Shown in pieces: positions 54,111-64,000 of a stretch of DNA of 64,000 bases (position 1 is its first letter; the number at the start of each line of letters is the position of its first letter). Origin of the DNA: Alligator mississippiensis (Eukaryota > Chordata > Crocodylia > Alligatoridae); NCBI RefSeq assembly GCF_030867095.1, contig NC_081831.1:21304001-21368000 (forward strand). Reading direction: 5' to 3'. A program made the translations under genes and the position numbers. The notes beneath the pieces are model-generated. The model was given only the letters and a program-made list of their open reading frames with translations, made no database searches and was not told the DNA's origin.

Positions 54111-54129
54111 GATCTTGTTCTTGACGCCA
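54111..54129 (-). promoter_or_regulatory. Primer-binding-like site
   Basis: On the minus strand TGGCGTCAAGAACAAGATC starts directly after the 5' LTR. TGG pairs with the CCA end of a tRNA, as in all tRNA-primed retroelements. I could not match the rest confidently to a particular tRNA. Confidence 0.6.
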
Positions 54130-54717
54130 TGTGGCGGTCGAGTGGTAGGCTGGGCTGTGGCCAGTACCCCCGAAATGGCAGGCGGGTACTTTTGACCGAT
54201 GGAGCAGAATTAGGCACGGAAGCGTATCGGTTAAACAAAGAGATTGCTTTACTTACACCGTCGAGGAATACAGCGTAGGCAGAAAGTTAGCTTCAGTTAC
54301 AACCGGACGAGAGTTCTTTAAACCGAGGTGAATTGTCCGTGACAATTCAACGAGCATGCAGAACATGGAGTACAACAATTCAACGAGCATGCAGGGTACG
54401 GGGTACGTCGGGAAAGTCGATGACAGGGAGTCGTTGGTGGTTGATCAGTCCGCCACGTTCACTCCGAGATGGGCGCAGAGTTCTCCAACTTGGGCAGAAA
54501 CTGCTCTAACTTTTCTACGGCTAGCAAGCCAATTGCTAGTCGCCACATAGGAATAATTTAGAACCGGCCAATAATGGTGTGCGTATTTACATAGGGATGG
54601 CGGGAGCTTTTTCTGCGTCAGGGTTCTCCACCATAGCGGAAATTTCACCATGCCGAAAAGCTTCATTGTGCTAGAAAATTCCACTGTGCCGAGGTACTTA
54701 ACTACTAAGTTCTGACA
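54130..54717 (-). repeat. 5' LTR (588 bp)
   Basis: Same length as the partner LTR. On the minus strand, an AGTAAA at about 54,253-54,248 could serve as a variant poly(A) signal, and a TTTAAAG at about 54,320 as a weak TATA-like box. Both are inference. Confidence 0.93.
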
Positions 54718-54722
54718 AGAGT
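54718..54722. repeat. 5-bp target-site duplication, right
   Basis: AGAGT, identical to 51,169-51,173. Confidence 0.85.
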
Positions 54723-54939
54723 GTGAAGAAGCCCCTGGAAAGCACTTCTTCTTCCAATCAGGGAATTATTAGGTACATTCCAGTCAAAAAAGTGCTACTC
54801 CCTGATTCCAGCCTGTTCCCCCAAGATTTACTCAGTCCTGGTGCTAGTGCTCACTCCAAAAAGCATTGGAAAGAATACATTTGCCACCCACTGATACTAA
54901 TATAATGAAACCCATTGCAGGATATCCTTCCTCTGAGAT

Positions 54940-55179
54940 GTGGCTGGACATATCTGCCATCTGGACATCTGCATCGTGCCTGTAGGTGCTGCTGTACCAC
55001 CTTTCCATCCAGAAAGTGTTAACATCCATTATACAGCCCATTATACAGAGCAGAAGGCTAGTGATGCCATCTATCAGAAGGCTGGAACAACAAGTTGGGA
55101 TGGGCTTCACCTGTCCCCCAAAGGTAAGCATGTGTTCTCCTCTAGGCTGGCGGATCTCCTCCAGCGGGCTTTAAACTAG
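54940..55179 (+). pseudogene. CR1 ORF1 C-terminus (esterase-like)
   Basis: The open frame ends ...SWDGLHLSPKGKHVFSSRLA before TAG. DGLHLSPKG fits the DxxH catalytic block of the SGNH-type esterase domain found in CR1 ORF1 proteins. The N-terminal two thirds of ORF1, including the catalytic serine block, are missing through 5' truncation. Confidence 0.65.
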
Positions 55180-55345
55180 GCTCATCGGGGGGAGGAGAAG
55201 ATGACGGCAGGGGAAGCCATGGACCACCAAATCATGTGGCACCCACAAGGACAGCCCAGCCTGAAGAAGGAGAACATCAGGAACCTGCAATCCATGGGGC
55301 GGCCAGCAGTACACCACAGGTAAGCAATAAGCAGGTAAGCAATAA

Positions 55346-58183
55346 GGGGCCCTTTGGGCATCAGAGCCGGGGGCAACAAAGGCGCCAGTCACAGGGCTCA
55401 AGTGCCTATACACTAATGCTAGGATCATGGGGAACAAGAAGGATGAACTAGCACTCCTGCTTGCAGAAAACACCTACAACTTAGTAGGACTAACAGAAAC
55501 CTGGTGGGATTCTTCCCATAACTGGGCGGTACACATTGAGGGTTATAAGCTGTACAGAAAGGATAGAGTGGGGAAGAGAGGGGGAGGGATTGCGCTCTAT
55601 GTCAATGAGCGATATACATTGACCCTTATCAAAACGGAATTGGAGGAAGAGAAAGTAGAAGGATTGTGGGTTAGGTTACATGGAGGTCAAGGAGAAAGGG
55701 ATTTGGTGGCAGGGGTCTGCTACAGACCCCCACACCAAGGGGAAGAACTAGATTTGGGGCTCCTGAGGCAGCTCTCGGAGACCATAAAAACTAAGGAGGC
55801 GGTAGTCATGGGGGACCTAAACTACCCAGACATCTGCTGGGAGACGCAGACAGCAAAGTCCCACCGGTCACGCAGGTTCCTATCCTGTGTACAGGACCTC
55901 CACCTGACGCAGGAGGTACATGGTCCCACTAGGGGGAATGCCTTACTGGATCTGGTATTGGCAACGGGAGATGACATGGTAGGAGACCTACAGATCGGTG
56001 GCCATCTGGGGGACAGTGATCACCAACTAACAGAATTCATCATAACAGGTCAAGTGGGTAAGGTAACTAGTAGGGTGAAAGTGCTAGACTTTAGGAAAGC
56101 TGATTTCAATGAACTCAGGCGTTTAGTCAAGGATGCACTGCAAAGTAAGAGTTTTGAAGAGATGGGAGCCCAGGAAGGATGGCTGTGCCTTAAGGAAATG
56201 ATCCTTCGGGCACAGAGGGAGACGATCCCGATGCGGGGAAAAAGGGGGAAAGGGGCCAAGAGGATTCCTTGGCTGACCAGAGAAATCCAGAGCAGCCTAT
56301 GGGCAAAAAGGGGGGCATATAAAAAGTGGAAACGGGGAGAGATTACTAAAGAGGAGTATACCTCCTCTGCTTACGCTTGTAGGGAGGCAGTTAGACGGCC
56401 CAAAGCTACCATGGAGCTGAGGATGGCATCCCAAGTTAAGGATAACAAAAAATTGTTCTTTAGATATATAGGGAGTAAAAGGAAGGCCCAGGGTGGAACA
56501 GGACCCCTACTAAATAGGCAGAAGCAATTGGTGACGGACAGAGGGGACAAGGCTGAACTCCTCAATGAGTTCTTTGCCTAAGTGTTCCTAAGTGAGGGGC
56601 AGGACAAGTCTCTCACTGGGGCTGTAGAGAGGCAGCAGCAAGGCACTTGTAGTACAAGACCATCTCAGGGTCTACCATGCGTAGACCCTGAGATGGTGCA
56701 GAGGCACGTGGAGGAACTGGATGCGTTTAAGTCAGCAGGCCCGGATGAGCTCCATCCAAGGGTACTGAAGGCACTGGCTAACATCATTGCGCAGCCACTG
56801 GTGGGAATATTTGAACACTCATGGCGCATGGGCCAGGTCCCAGAGGACTGGAAAAGGGCCAATGTGGTCCCCATTTTCAAGAAGGGGAGGAAGGAGGACC
56901 CCGGCAGCTATAGGCCAGCCAGTCTCACCTCCATCTTTGGCAAAGTCTTTGAAAAAATTATCAAGGCTCACATTTGTGAGAGCCTGGCAGGACAAATTAT
57001 GCTGAGGGGAAACCAGCACAGGTTCATAGCAGGTAGATCATGCCTGACTAATCTGGTCTCTTTTTATGACCAGGTTACAAAACACCTGGACGCAGAAGTA
57101 GGGGTTGACATCGTTTACTTAGACTTCAGGAAGGCCTTCGATATGGTATCCCACCCCATACAGGTGAACAAGTTAAGAGGCTGCGACTTGGAGGACTACA
57201 CCGTCTGGTGGGTGGCGAATTGGCTAGAGGGTCATACCCAGAGAGTCGTAGTGGATGGGTCAGTATTGACCTGGAAGGGTGTGGGCAGTGGAGTCCTGCA
57301 GGGCTCAATCCTTGGACCGATACTCTTCAATGTCTTCATCAGCAACTTGGACGAGAGAGTGAAGTGTACTCTGTCCAAGTTTGCAGATGACACAAAGCTA
57401 TGGGGAGAAGTGGACACGCCGGAGGGCAGGGAACAACTACAAGCAGACCTGGACAGGTTGGACATATGGGCAGAAAACAACAGAATGCAATTCAACAAGG
57501 AGAAATGCAAAGTGCTGCACCTAGGGAGGAAAAATGTCCAGCATACCTACTGCCTAGGAAATGACCTGCTTGGTGGCACAGAAGCGGAAAGGGATCTTGG
57601 AGTCCTAGTGGACTCCAAGATGAACATGAGCCGTCAGAGTGATGAAGTCATCAGAAAAGCTAATGGCACTTTATCATGCATCAGCAGATGCATGACGAAC
57701 AGATTCAAGGAGGTGATACTTCCCCTCTATCAGGCACTGGTCAGACCGCATTTGGAATACTGCATGCAGTTTTGGGCACCACACTTCAAGAGGGATGTGG
57801 ATAACCTGGAGAGGGTCCAGAGAAGGGCCACTAGTATGGTTAAGGGCTTGCAGGCCAAGCCCTATGAGGAGAGACTAGGGCACCTGGATCTCTTCAGCCT
57901 CCACAAGAGAAGGTTGAGAGGCGACCTTGTGGCTGCCTATAAGTTCATCACGGGGGCACAGAAGGGAATTGGTGAGGTTTTATTCACCAAGGCGCCCCCG
58001 GGGGTTACAAGAAATAATGGCCACAAGCTAGCAGAGAGCAGATTTAGATTGGACATTTGGAAGAACTTCTTCACATTTCGAGTGGCCAAAGTCTGGAACG
58101 GGCTCCCAAGGGAGGTGGTGCTCTCCCCTACCCTGGGAGTCTTCAAGAGGAGGTTAGATGAGCATCTAGCTGGGGTTATCTAG
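55346..58183 (+). pseudogene. CR1 ORF2 (endonuclease + reverse transcriptase), one stop
   Basis: The frame is open from 55,346 (after TAA) to TAG at 58,181 except for one TAA at 56,579-56,581. It gives 384 residues from ATG 55,427, then 533 after the stop. The endonuclease part shows LTETWWDSSHNW, GVCYRPPHQGEELDL and MGDLNYPDICWE. The reverse transcriptase shows FKKGRKEDPGSYRPASLTS, YLDFRKAFDMVSHP and the catalytic FADDTKLWGEV. The stop falls at the NEFFA(S)xFLS junction, where the other copies have a sense codon. The protein is therefore truncated in the linker between the two enzymatic domains. There is no frameshift. Confidence 0.93.
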
Positions 58184-58315
58184 ACCCAGCACTCTTTCCT
58201 GCCTATGCAGGGGGTCAGACTCGATGATCTATTGAGGTCCCTTCCAACCCTAACATCTATGAATCTATGAATCCATTGCAGGTCCAGGGTAGGCAGTGTT
58301 CTGACCCAGCCATTA

Positions 58316-59855
58316 GGGCTCTGCGAGGCTTCAGACCGCGCTTCGGATCCGGAGAAGATTCGGATGCTATGAACACCGAAGCAGCATGTCTGGATAGAAG
58401 CACTGGCTTCTTCAGGCTTTCCGAAGCGGTTTGGAGCTTCCAAGCTGCTTTGGAAAAGCTTCAGAGCTGCTTCAGAGATCCGGCCATAGGGTATAATGGA
58501 GAATCAATAAAATATCTATAACTTTGTTGGTTTTTTGTCTGATTTGGATGAACCTTGCAGGAATGGTAGCCTCTGCTGAGAGCGTGAAGCCTGCCAATTT
58601 TCAAGGAGATAAATGTAGGGGTTTGGGGGGTACTGTACCCCAAATTCTTGAAAGCAAAACCCATGTCACATGTATGTGTTAAGCCACAGCAGGGTCAAAA
58701 CTTCAGGGATGATAGCCCCTGGTGAGGCCACAAAGCCTGCCAAGTTTTAAGGAGATAAGTGGAGGGGTTTGGGGGAAACTGCACCTCAAGCTGCAGACAA
58801 GCAAAACTCATGACATGGGTGACACTGTGTGTTAAGGCGCAGCAGGGTGAAAGCTGCAGGCCTGTTAGCCCCTGCTGAGGCCACAAAGCCTGCCAGCTGT
58901 CAAGGGGATAGGTACAGGGGGGTTCTGGGGCCCTGCACCTCTAGCTGCTGACAGGCATAACTTGTGACATGGGTGCTTGTGCAACTGTGTCTGTCTCCGA
59001 GCATGGAGAGGGTGGGGGGACTACTGCAGGCCTGGCTGCTAAGCTACTGTGTTACCAGTAAACAATCAATCATGATTCACTCAGGGACCAGCTCAATACA
59101 CAGTAGCTAGCTAATGTAACCAGTTTATTAGCAAGGATTAACACCTACAAAACCACAGACTAAGGAGAGGAAAGAATCAATACAATCAACTGCCCCAAGA
59201 CAGAGACAGACAGTTGCACAAGCACCCATGTCATGAGTTTTGTCTGTCAACAGCTAGGAATGCAGGGTCCCAGACCCTGATGCACCCATCTCCCTAACAG
59301 CTGGCAGGCTTTGTGGTGTCAGTAGGGGCTAGCTGGCCTGCAGCTTTCACCCTGCTGTGCCTCAACACACACAGGTCATCTATGTCACAAGGTTTGCCTG
59401 TTAGCAGCCAGAGGTGCAGGGTTCCAGAAGCCAGACTCCCCCTGCACCTATCACCTTGAAACTTGCAGACTTTGTGGCCTCAGCAGGGGCCACCACCCCT
59501 GCAGTTTTCACCCTGCTGTGGTGTAACACATGCATGTGACATGAGTTTTGCTTTCAAGAATTTGGGGTATAGTTTTCCCTGAACTCCTGCACCTATCTCC
59601 TTTAAACATGGCAGACTTCATCCTCTCAGCAGAGGCTATCATCCCTGCAAGCTTCATCCACATCAGACAAAAAACAAAGTTATAGATATTTCATTGATTC
59701 CCCATATGGCTGGATCTACAAAGCAGCTCCAAAGCTTCAGAGCCGATTTGGCCAAATTGAAACAGGAAACCAATCCAGAGCTCCGAACTGGATCACTGGC
59801 ATCTGAATCGGCTGGATCTGAAACCGAATTGAATAGCTGCCTATTCACACAGTCC
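58316..59855. mobile_element. Fold-back element D, 1.54 kb
   Basis: Same family as element C. TA lies at both borders (58,314-58,315 and 59,856-59,857), with ends GGGCTCTGCGAGG and, inverted, GGACTGTGTGAATAGG. The arms are inverted repeats: GGCCATAGGGTATAATGGAG pairs with TTCCCCATATGGC, and TGTACCCCAAATTCTTGAAAGC with GCTTTCAAGAATTTGGGGTATA. The left arm has three tandem modules of about 150 bp, starting near 58,554, 58,701 and 58,853. It begins only 43 bp after the CR1 tail. Confidence 0.8.
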
Positions 59856-59857
59856 TA

Positions 59858-60075
59858 CCAGCCATTGCCTCCATCTGTGCCTGAGTCTCTGCCAATCTCT
59901 GACACCTGCATGGCTGGCTTCTATAACATGACCCTACACTTCCCTTGTATAAGTCAACAGTAAGCAACAAGCCTATTTATGGAACAACACAGTGTTGGTG
60001 GGCCTACGCTTACCAGGATACTATAAGTCTCCCTTAATCAAAAGGGACACCATTAAGTGCATAGTAACTGATTCT
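59858..60075. other. Unannotated stretch
   Basis: Nothing recognised between fold-back element D and the LINE relic. Confidence 0.4.
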
Positions 60076-60079
60076 GTGG

Positions 60080-62745
60080 AACAACAAATGAAAAAACAGG
60101 GGCAGGATTGATGGTCATAAATTAATAATGAGGGTTCCCCGCAGGGACACTAAGCAGAGAACAGCGGTCAGCACCCACTGCCCCTCAAACATGTCCAAGG
60201 AACCTGTGGATGCTTCCAAATGAAAATCTGCATAGATTGCATAGAGACATGCATAGATTGAGAGAAATTGCTCCACAGTCTTCCAGGTTGTCCCCAACAA
60301 GGGCCTCCTTCCCGGTGCACTAGATGGCAAGTTTGTCCAGAGCTATAAGGAGATTGACCAGGGGGGTGCCAGAACTTGGTGGGGCCACAGATAGAAAATG
60401 TATGAAATAAAAGTGTGAGGAGAAATGCAGACAGACCCTTAACAGGAGATTCCTAAGGAGGTGATGGAGGGGCTGCCACCTGGTACAGTTGAGGTAGGCA
60501 TGAACCAGAGTCTCTCTCTGTCCGCAAACAGGGCTGGTGCTGGGGGGAGTCAGTGAAGCACATCAGATGCACACCCATGACCACAGATCTGTTCAGGAGT
60601 TGCCAAGTTAGATCCTGAGTGGCTCACAGGATTAGGGTAGAATAAAGGTTAATCTCACCATCAGTGAAGGTGTCCCACCGTTTGGTGTCTGAGCAGGACA
60701 CAAGGGTGGGATGGTGGATGGCACAGAGCATGAGTATGTAGAGCTGTTGGTGATGAGCTGTTTGGCAGTGGAGTAACCTGACATCACCCAGCCTCTTGAG
60801 GTGGTGTGGGGTGGAATGCCACCACACCTCTCAAGGCAGAGGACTCATGACAATGTCTGGAGGGCTGGGGAATATGGGTGGGTGCCCTTTCACAGGACAT
60901 CTGGGATATATGCAAGGGATGTGAGTGACGGTGATGGACTTGACCTCCCAAAGTAAGTGGCAGGGCACACACAGCATGGGCAGCAATGTGAGCCAGGCCA
61001 GTGCAAAAGGATCTATCTATCCCTTCCTGACAAAGTACCTGATATGAATGATGTTGGCTAGGACCATCCTCAGCACCCTGAGTGATCGTGTTTGTTGATC
61101 TGGAGGAAGAGACCAACCTCCAGATCCTGAAGAAGCTCTGGCAGAAATCTGACAGCTCAAAGGTCTCATATGGTGGCAAGGAGAGAAACATAAAGTGTCT
61201 GGGGATCAGGGGTTTTCCTGCCTCATAGTGCATCTAGTAATTCTGCCTGCTTCCTGACCCCCTGGTTTCCTAACTTGGCTCAGCTGTGGACTCTGCTTTT
61301 CACTTGATCCTCTGGTTTTCTGACCCAGCTCACTCAAACTTTGCTCACCTCGTGATCTTCTAGTTTCCTGACCCAGCGTATCTGTGGACTTTGCTTGCCC
61401 TCTCCAACTCCCATCCAGTAATCCTGGTCCTGGTTGGCCCACAGGCCTGGCTGTCCAGGCCCTAAGACTAACACTGATATAGAGGAAATCCATCCTTTGT
61501 CACTTCCCTCCACCATCTTCTTTTAGTTTAAAAAAAACTGACAAAATAGCACATAACGACTATCCTTTGTGTGAAAATCAAGCATGGGCCTTAACAGTGT
61601 TGAGTTTAACTATGGAATTCAACCAATCTGTTTGTTGACATTAATAATAATGACACTCTTCTTCTCCAAGAACCTTTCATGAGAGAGACTGAGACAGAAT
61701 CTGCCCTCCAAGGCCACCTGTGGTGCCTCCTAGTGGCTCCACTTATTCTGCCTTGCTCTCTAGCTCCCCGAAACTCTTGTGTCTCACCTACCACTCCTTG
61801 ATGTTGAATAGGGAAGCTGCCTCTAGAGACTGAAGTAGTTCCTTTCTTCTGAATGCAGTCTCTCAGGGTTTCTCTGCCCCAACGAGTCAGGAACCTTGAT
61901 TTTGAGTTGGTCCTAGTTCTGTGGTAGGGATGGATGGCTGGGGAACAGATACACCATCAAATAGAGCAGTGATGCCATGTTCCACTGGGTGGCTTGGAGA
62001 CAGAGTGAGAATGAGGCTTCCTGCCACCCATAACCCACCACCAGATTGGAGCTCTTGACCCAGTTTACATGGGCAGAAGAGGCCACTAAGTAGATGGAAT
62101 GGTAATCCTCCATCTGTACCAAGTCATTTGGGTCCTACATGGCAAGGATCATGCCATTAGTGTATGCCAAGACAGCCTCTTATGGCTGGCTCAGCAGCAC
62201 TCTATCAGTGAGTGCTGACAACAAGCAGCCTTGATGCACTCCCTGCCCAAAGGTAGTGGTTCCTTCAGGATCCAGTTGAGCTTGCCCATGCACTCTGCAG
62301 AGGAGTACAGTACCTAGAGAAACTGCTTAAATTTGGGACCAAAGCTAAACACCCACAGAGTGTTTGTGAGGTACCCATGCTTCTGTCAGATGTTTTCTCC
62401 TGGTTGAGGGATAGGAGAGCAAATGTCAGAATTTGGACCTCTGCTGGGAGATGGTGCTTTTCTCCCCTCCTCATCAGCACCAGGGGGGTAGCATCCATGG
62501 CATCTGGCACAGATAGCATCCATGGAATCTGGAGAAGACTCTGTGGGCATCTTGGGGTGGTCATAGCCCATCTTCTTCATAGCTCTGAGATGGGTATCTC
62601 ACTGAGGCCCACCAACGTGAACCCCAGACTCCCTCTTCCCCAAGGTGTCAGAGGGGAAGAGCTCTGCTGCCAGATCCATCCCAGCAGTTGCCAAGATCTG
62701 GTCTTTGACCTCAATATCTATGGTGAGGAGGGGAAAATGTGATCA
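60080..62745 (-). mobile_element. L1/Tx1-like LINE relic
   Basis: On the minus strand, from 5' to 3': LLSLNQEKTSDRSMG (about 62,400); the RT box FGQGVHQGCLLSAL (about 62,240); a catalytic site degraded to YTNG (about 62,165); the downstream YHSIYLVASSAHVNWVKSSN (frame 62,122-61,913); and the C-terminal WRLVSSSRSTNTITQG (frame 61,233-60,784). The 3' end is homologous to 39,895-40,505. The frames are scattered, so it is inactive. A tandem repeat interrupts it at 61,250-61,400. Confidence 0.7.
61250..61400. repeat. Short tandem repeat, about 56 bp units
   Basis: TTTCCTAACTTGGCTCAGC, TTTTCTGACCCAGCTCACTC and TTTCCTGACCCAGCGTATC head successive units of about 55-58 bp, giving nearly three units. 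Confidence 0.6.
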
Positions 62746-62749
62746 GTGG

Positions 62750-64000
62750 AGTTGGGAGCATTCTCTGTTGGCTTCTAAATCCCTGGACAGTCTTGCTGTC
62801 TTGTGTCTTCTTCCATGGTGGTTTCAATGCTCTTGATGTTCCCCAGGGGTGGGTCTCCTGACGTAAATTGAGGAGTCAGCGTGTCTCCTCAATTTACATC
62901 TTCACTAACTGGCTTTCTTGCATGCATACCAGCCCCTGGCTTCTTTACTATTCATTCCATCCAGGAAGAGCACACACCAACTGCTGAAGCTTCCTCAGCC
63001 TGATGAAAGGTATATGTGCTCAGAAGCTTGCAAAAAAGAATTTTTCCAACTATTTGAGTTGATCTAATAAAAGATATCAGATTTACCCAAAGAACCTTCT
63101 CTGCCTATGTCCCTAGACCAACATGGCTACAACCTATATCCCTGAAACATGGCAAGTTTTTCAACACATTCTTAGGTCCATTATAACCAGTTTTTCCCAT
63201 ATTTCTTATGTAATTGCAGGACTAGCATGGAGAAATGTGAACAAAGACATTTTATCACTGATGCATCACAGGTTTAGTTATACTGTCACACAGATGTATG
63301 TGTTCAACTGCTCTCCTGCTCCTGCTCCTGCTCCCTGTTTGTTTTTTTTAGAATGGCACCAGATTCAGCTCTGTTCCTTAACACTTTACCACTCTCTAGG
63401 GCCTTTTTGAGGCCCTGGCCTCAAAGCACTCTGCAGAGCTGGGAGACCCAGTTGTCACCCCTGCTCCGACAAGCCATAATTAATTAAGGCTCACAAACTT
63501 CATGAGAAATAGATAAGAATGATGATCTTTATCTTAAAGCTAAGGAAAGGGGAAAGGATTCACCCTACATTACTACTGACCTAAACTACTTTTGAATCAG
63601 CAACTTGGAGATAAAAAATCTGTACTTTAGGCACAGAGCCAGCGAGCACCTCCTAAGGCTGTCATCGGAACGAATATAGTAGGTGGAATGACCCTCACCA
63701 TCTAACCCTTTCCTTTTTGTCTTGGGTATATGTGATCCTTCTTTCTTTTCCTTACACTTTCTATCTTTTCTTTCTCTATATGTTGCTTTCTTTAATCTAA
63801 AAAAAAAAAAAAAAAAAGAGGTCAGCCATGCTAAAAGGGCCTGCTTTGGGGATTAACCTAATAAAAGTTCAGGCCCTTGCTAAATAGCTTCTCTACTACT
63901 GTATTCACAACTCTCTCTATTTGCTTGTAGCAAATAGAGTAAATAGGACATTTGTACAATCACATTTGTAAAAAGGAAGTTTTGGACCTTGCAGCCATGG
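62750..64000. other. Intergenic, no gene recognised
   Basis: Contains a dispersed repeat (62,985-63,155), a (TCCTGC)n-like stretch near 63,315-63,335 and an A17 run near 63,800. No exon was recognised. Confidence 0.45.
62985..63155. repeat. Dispersed amniote repeat
   Basis: CAGCCTGATGAAAGGTATAT, then CAGAAGCTTGCAAAAAAGAAT, then GTTGATCTAATAAAAGATATC, then GACCAACATGGCTACAACC. It is the fullest copy here of the unnamed repeat also seen at 26,665 and 43,780. Confidence 0.6.

Larger units (their letters stand above)
51174..54717 (-). mobile_element. Complete gag-only LTR retroelement, 3.54 kb
   Basis: Two direct copies of a 588-bp LTR enclose 2,368 bp. The element has TG...CA ends and an exact AGAGT duplication on both sides. 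Read on the minus strand, the order is 5' LTR (54,717-54,130), primer-binding-like site, Gag-like frame (53,962-52,352), about 580 bp of non-coding sequence, polypurine tract and 3' LTR (51,761-51,174). No protease, reverse transcriptase, integrase or envelope can be found. The internal part is too short to hold them, so any mobilisation must have depended on an autonomous relative. GC and CpG content is higher than in the flanks. The Gag frame has two stop codons. Confidence 0.92.
54925..58272 (+). mobile_element. CR1 LINE, near-complete copy
   Basis: This is the longest CR1 here, about 3.35 kb. It has the end of ORF1 (to 55,179), a short spacer, ORF2 (55,346-58,183) and a 3' UTR ending ATCTATGAATCTATGAATC. 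It is 5'-truncated within ORF1. The 3' third is very similar to the copy at 12,697-13,729, so the subfamily was active fairly recently on the scale of this window. Confidence 0.95.

Overview
This window is vertebrate nuclear DNA. It holds one multi-exon protein gene with GT-AG introns, followed by about 50 kb of old, nested transposable elements. CR1 LINEs that end in ATCTATGA-type repeats are abundant, with hAT-like, PIF/Harbinger-like and fold-back MITEs, an R2-like LINE relic and endogenous LTR elements. No Alu- or L1-rich mammalian pattern is seen. This mix suggests a sauropsid, most likely a crocodilian, though a turtle cannot be excluded from the sequence alone.

Region by region. (1) 1-4,930: intergenic, with an old MITE carrying a (GT)24 tract and a GC-rich block with a 40-bp minisatellite. 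(2) 4,990-12,600: the complete gene CCDC42 on the + strand. Its seven coding exons encode about 321 residues. The promoter carries a CCAAT box and a consensus RFX X-box, and an ATTAAA poly(A) signal follows the stop. Intron 6 holds a 1.3-kb hAT-like element with perfect 8-bp target-site duplications. (3) 12.6-33 kb: a CR1 3' end, two members of an LTR-like family (one full of minisatellites), a degraded R2-like LINE split by a CR1 tail, hAT and TA-target MITEs, a solo LTR and a fold-back element. (4) 33-48.5 kb: two large antisense CR1 copies, a CR1 interrupted by a 1.3-kb fold-back element, the 3' end of an L1/Tx1-like LINE, and Harbinger-like MITEs. (5) 51.2-54.7 kb: a complete 3.5-kb LTR retroelement on the minus strand. 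It has paired 588-bp LTRs, a 5-bp duplication, primer-binding and polypurine sites and only a Gag-like frame. (6) 54.9-58.3 kb: a CR1 whose ORF2 is open except for a single stop codon. (7) 58.3-64 kb: a second large fold-back element and a relic of the L1/Tx1-like LINE.

How the parts relate. CCDC42 is the only host gene that can be supported; it is a sperm-flagellum/basal-body coiled-coil protein, and an RFX site fits that role. Nearly everything else is transposon-derived. The items most worth following up are the gag-only LTR element, the two TA-flanked fold-back elements with arms built of about 150-bp modules, and the R2-like relic lying outside rDNA.
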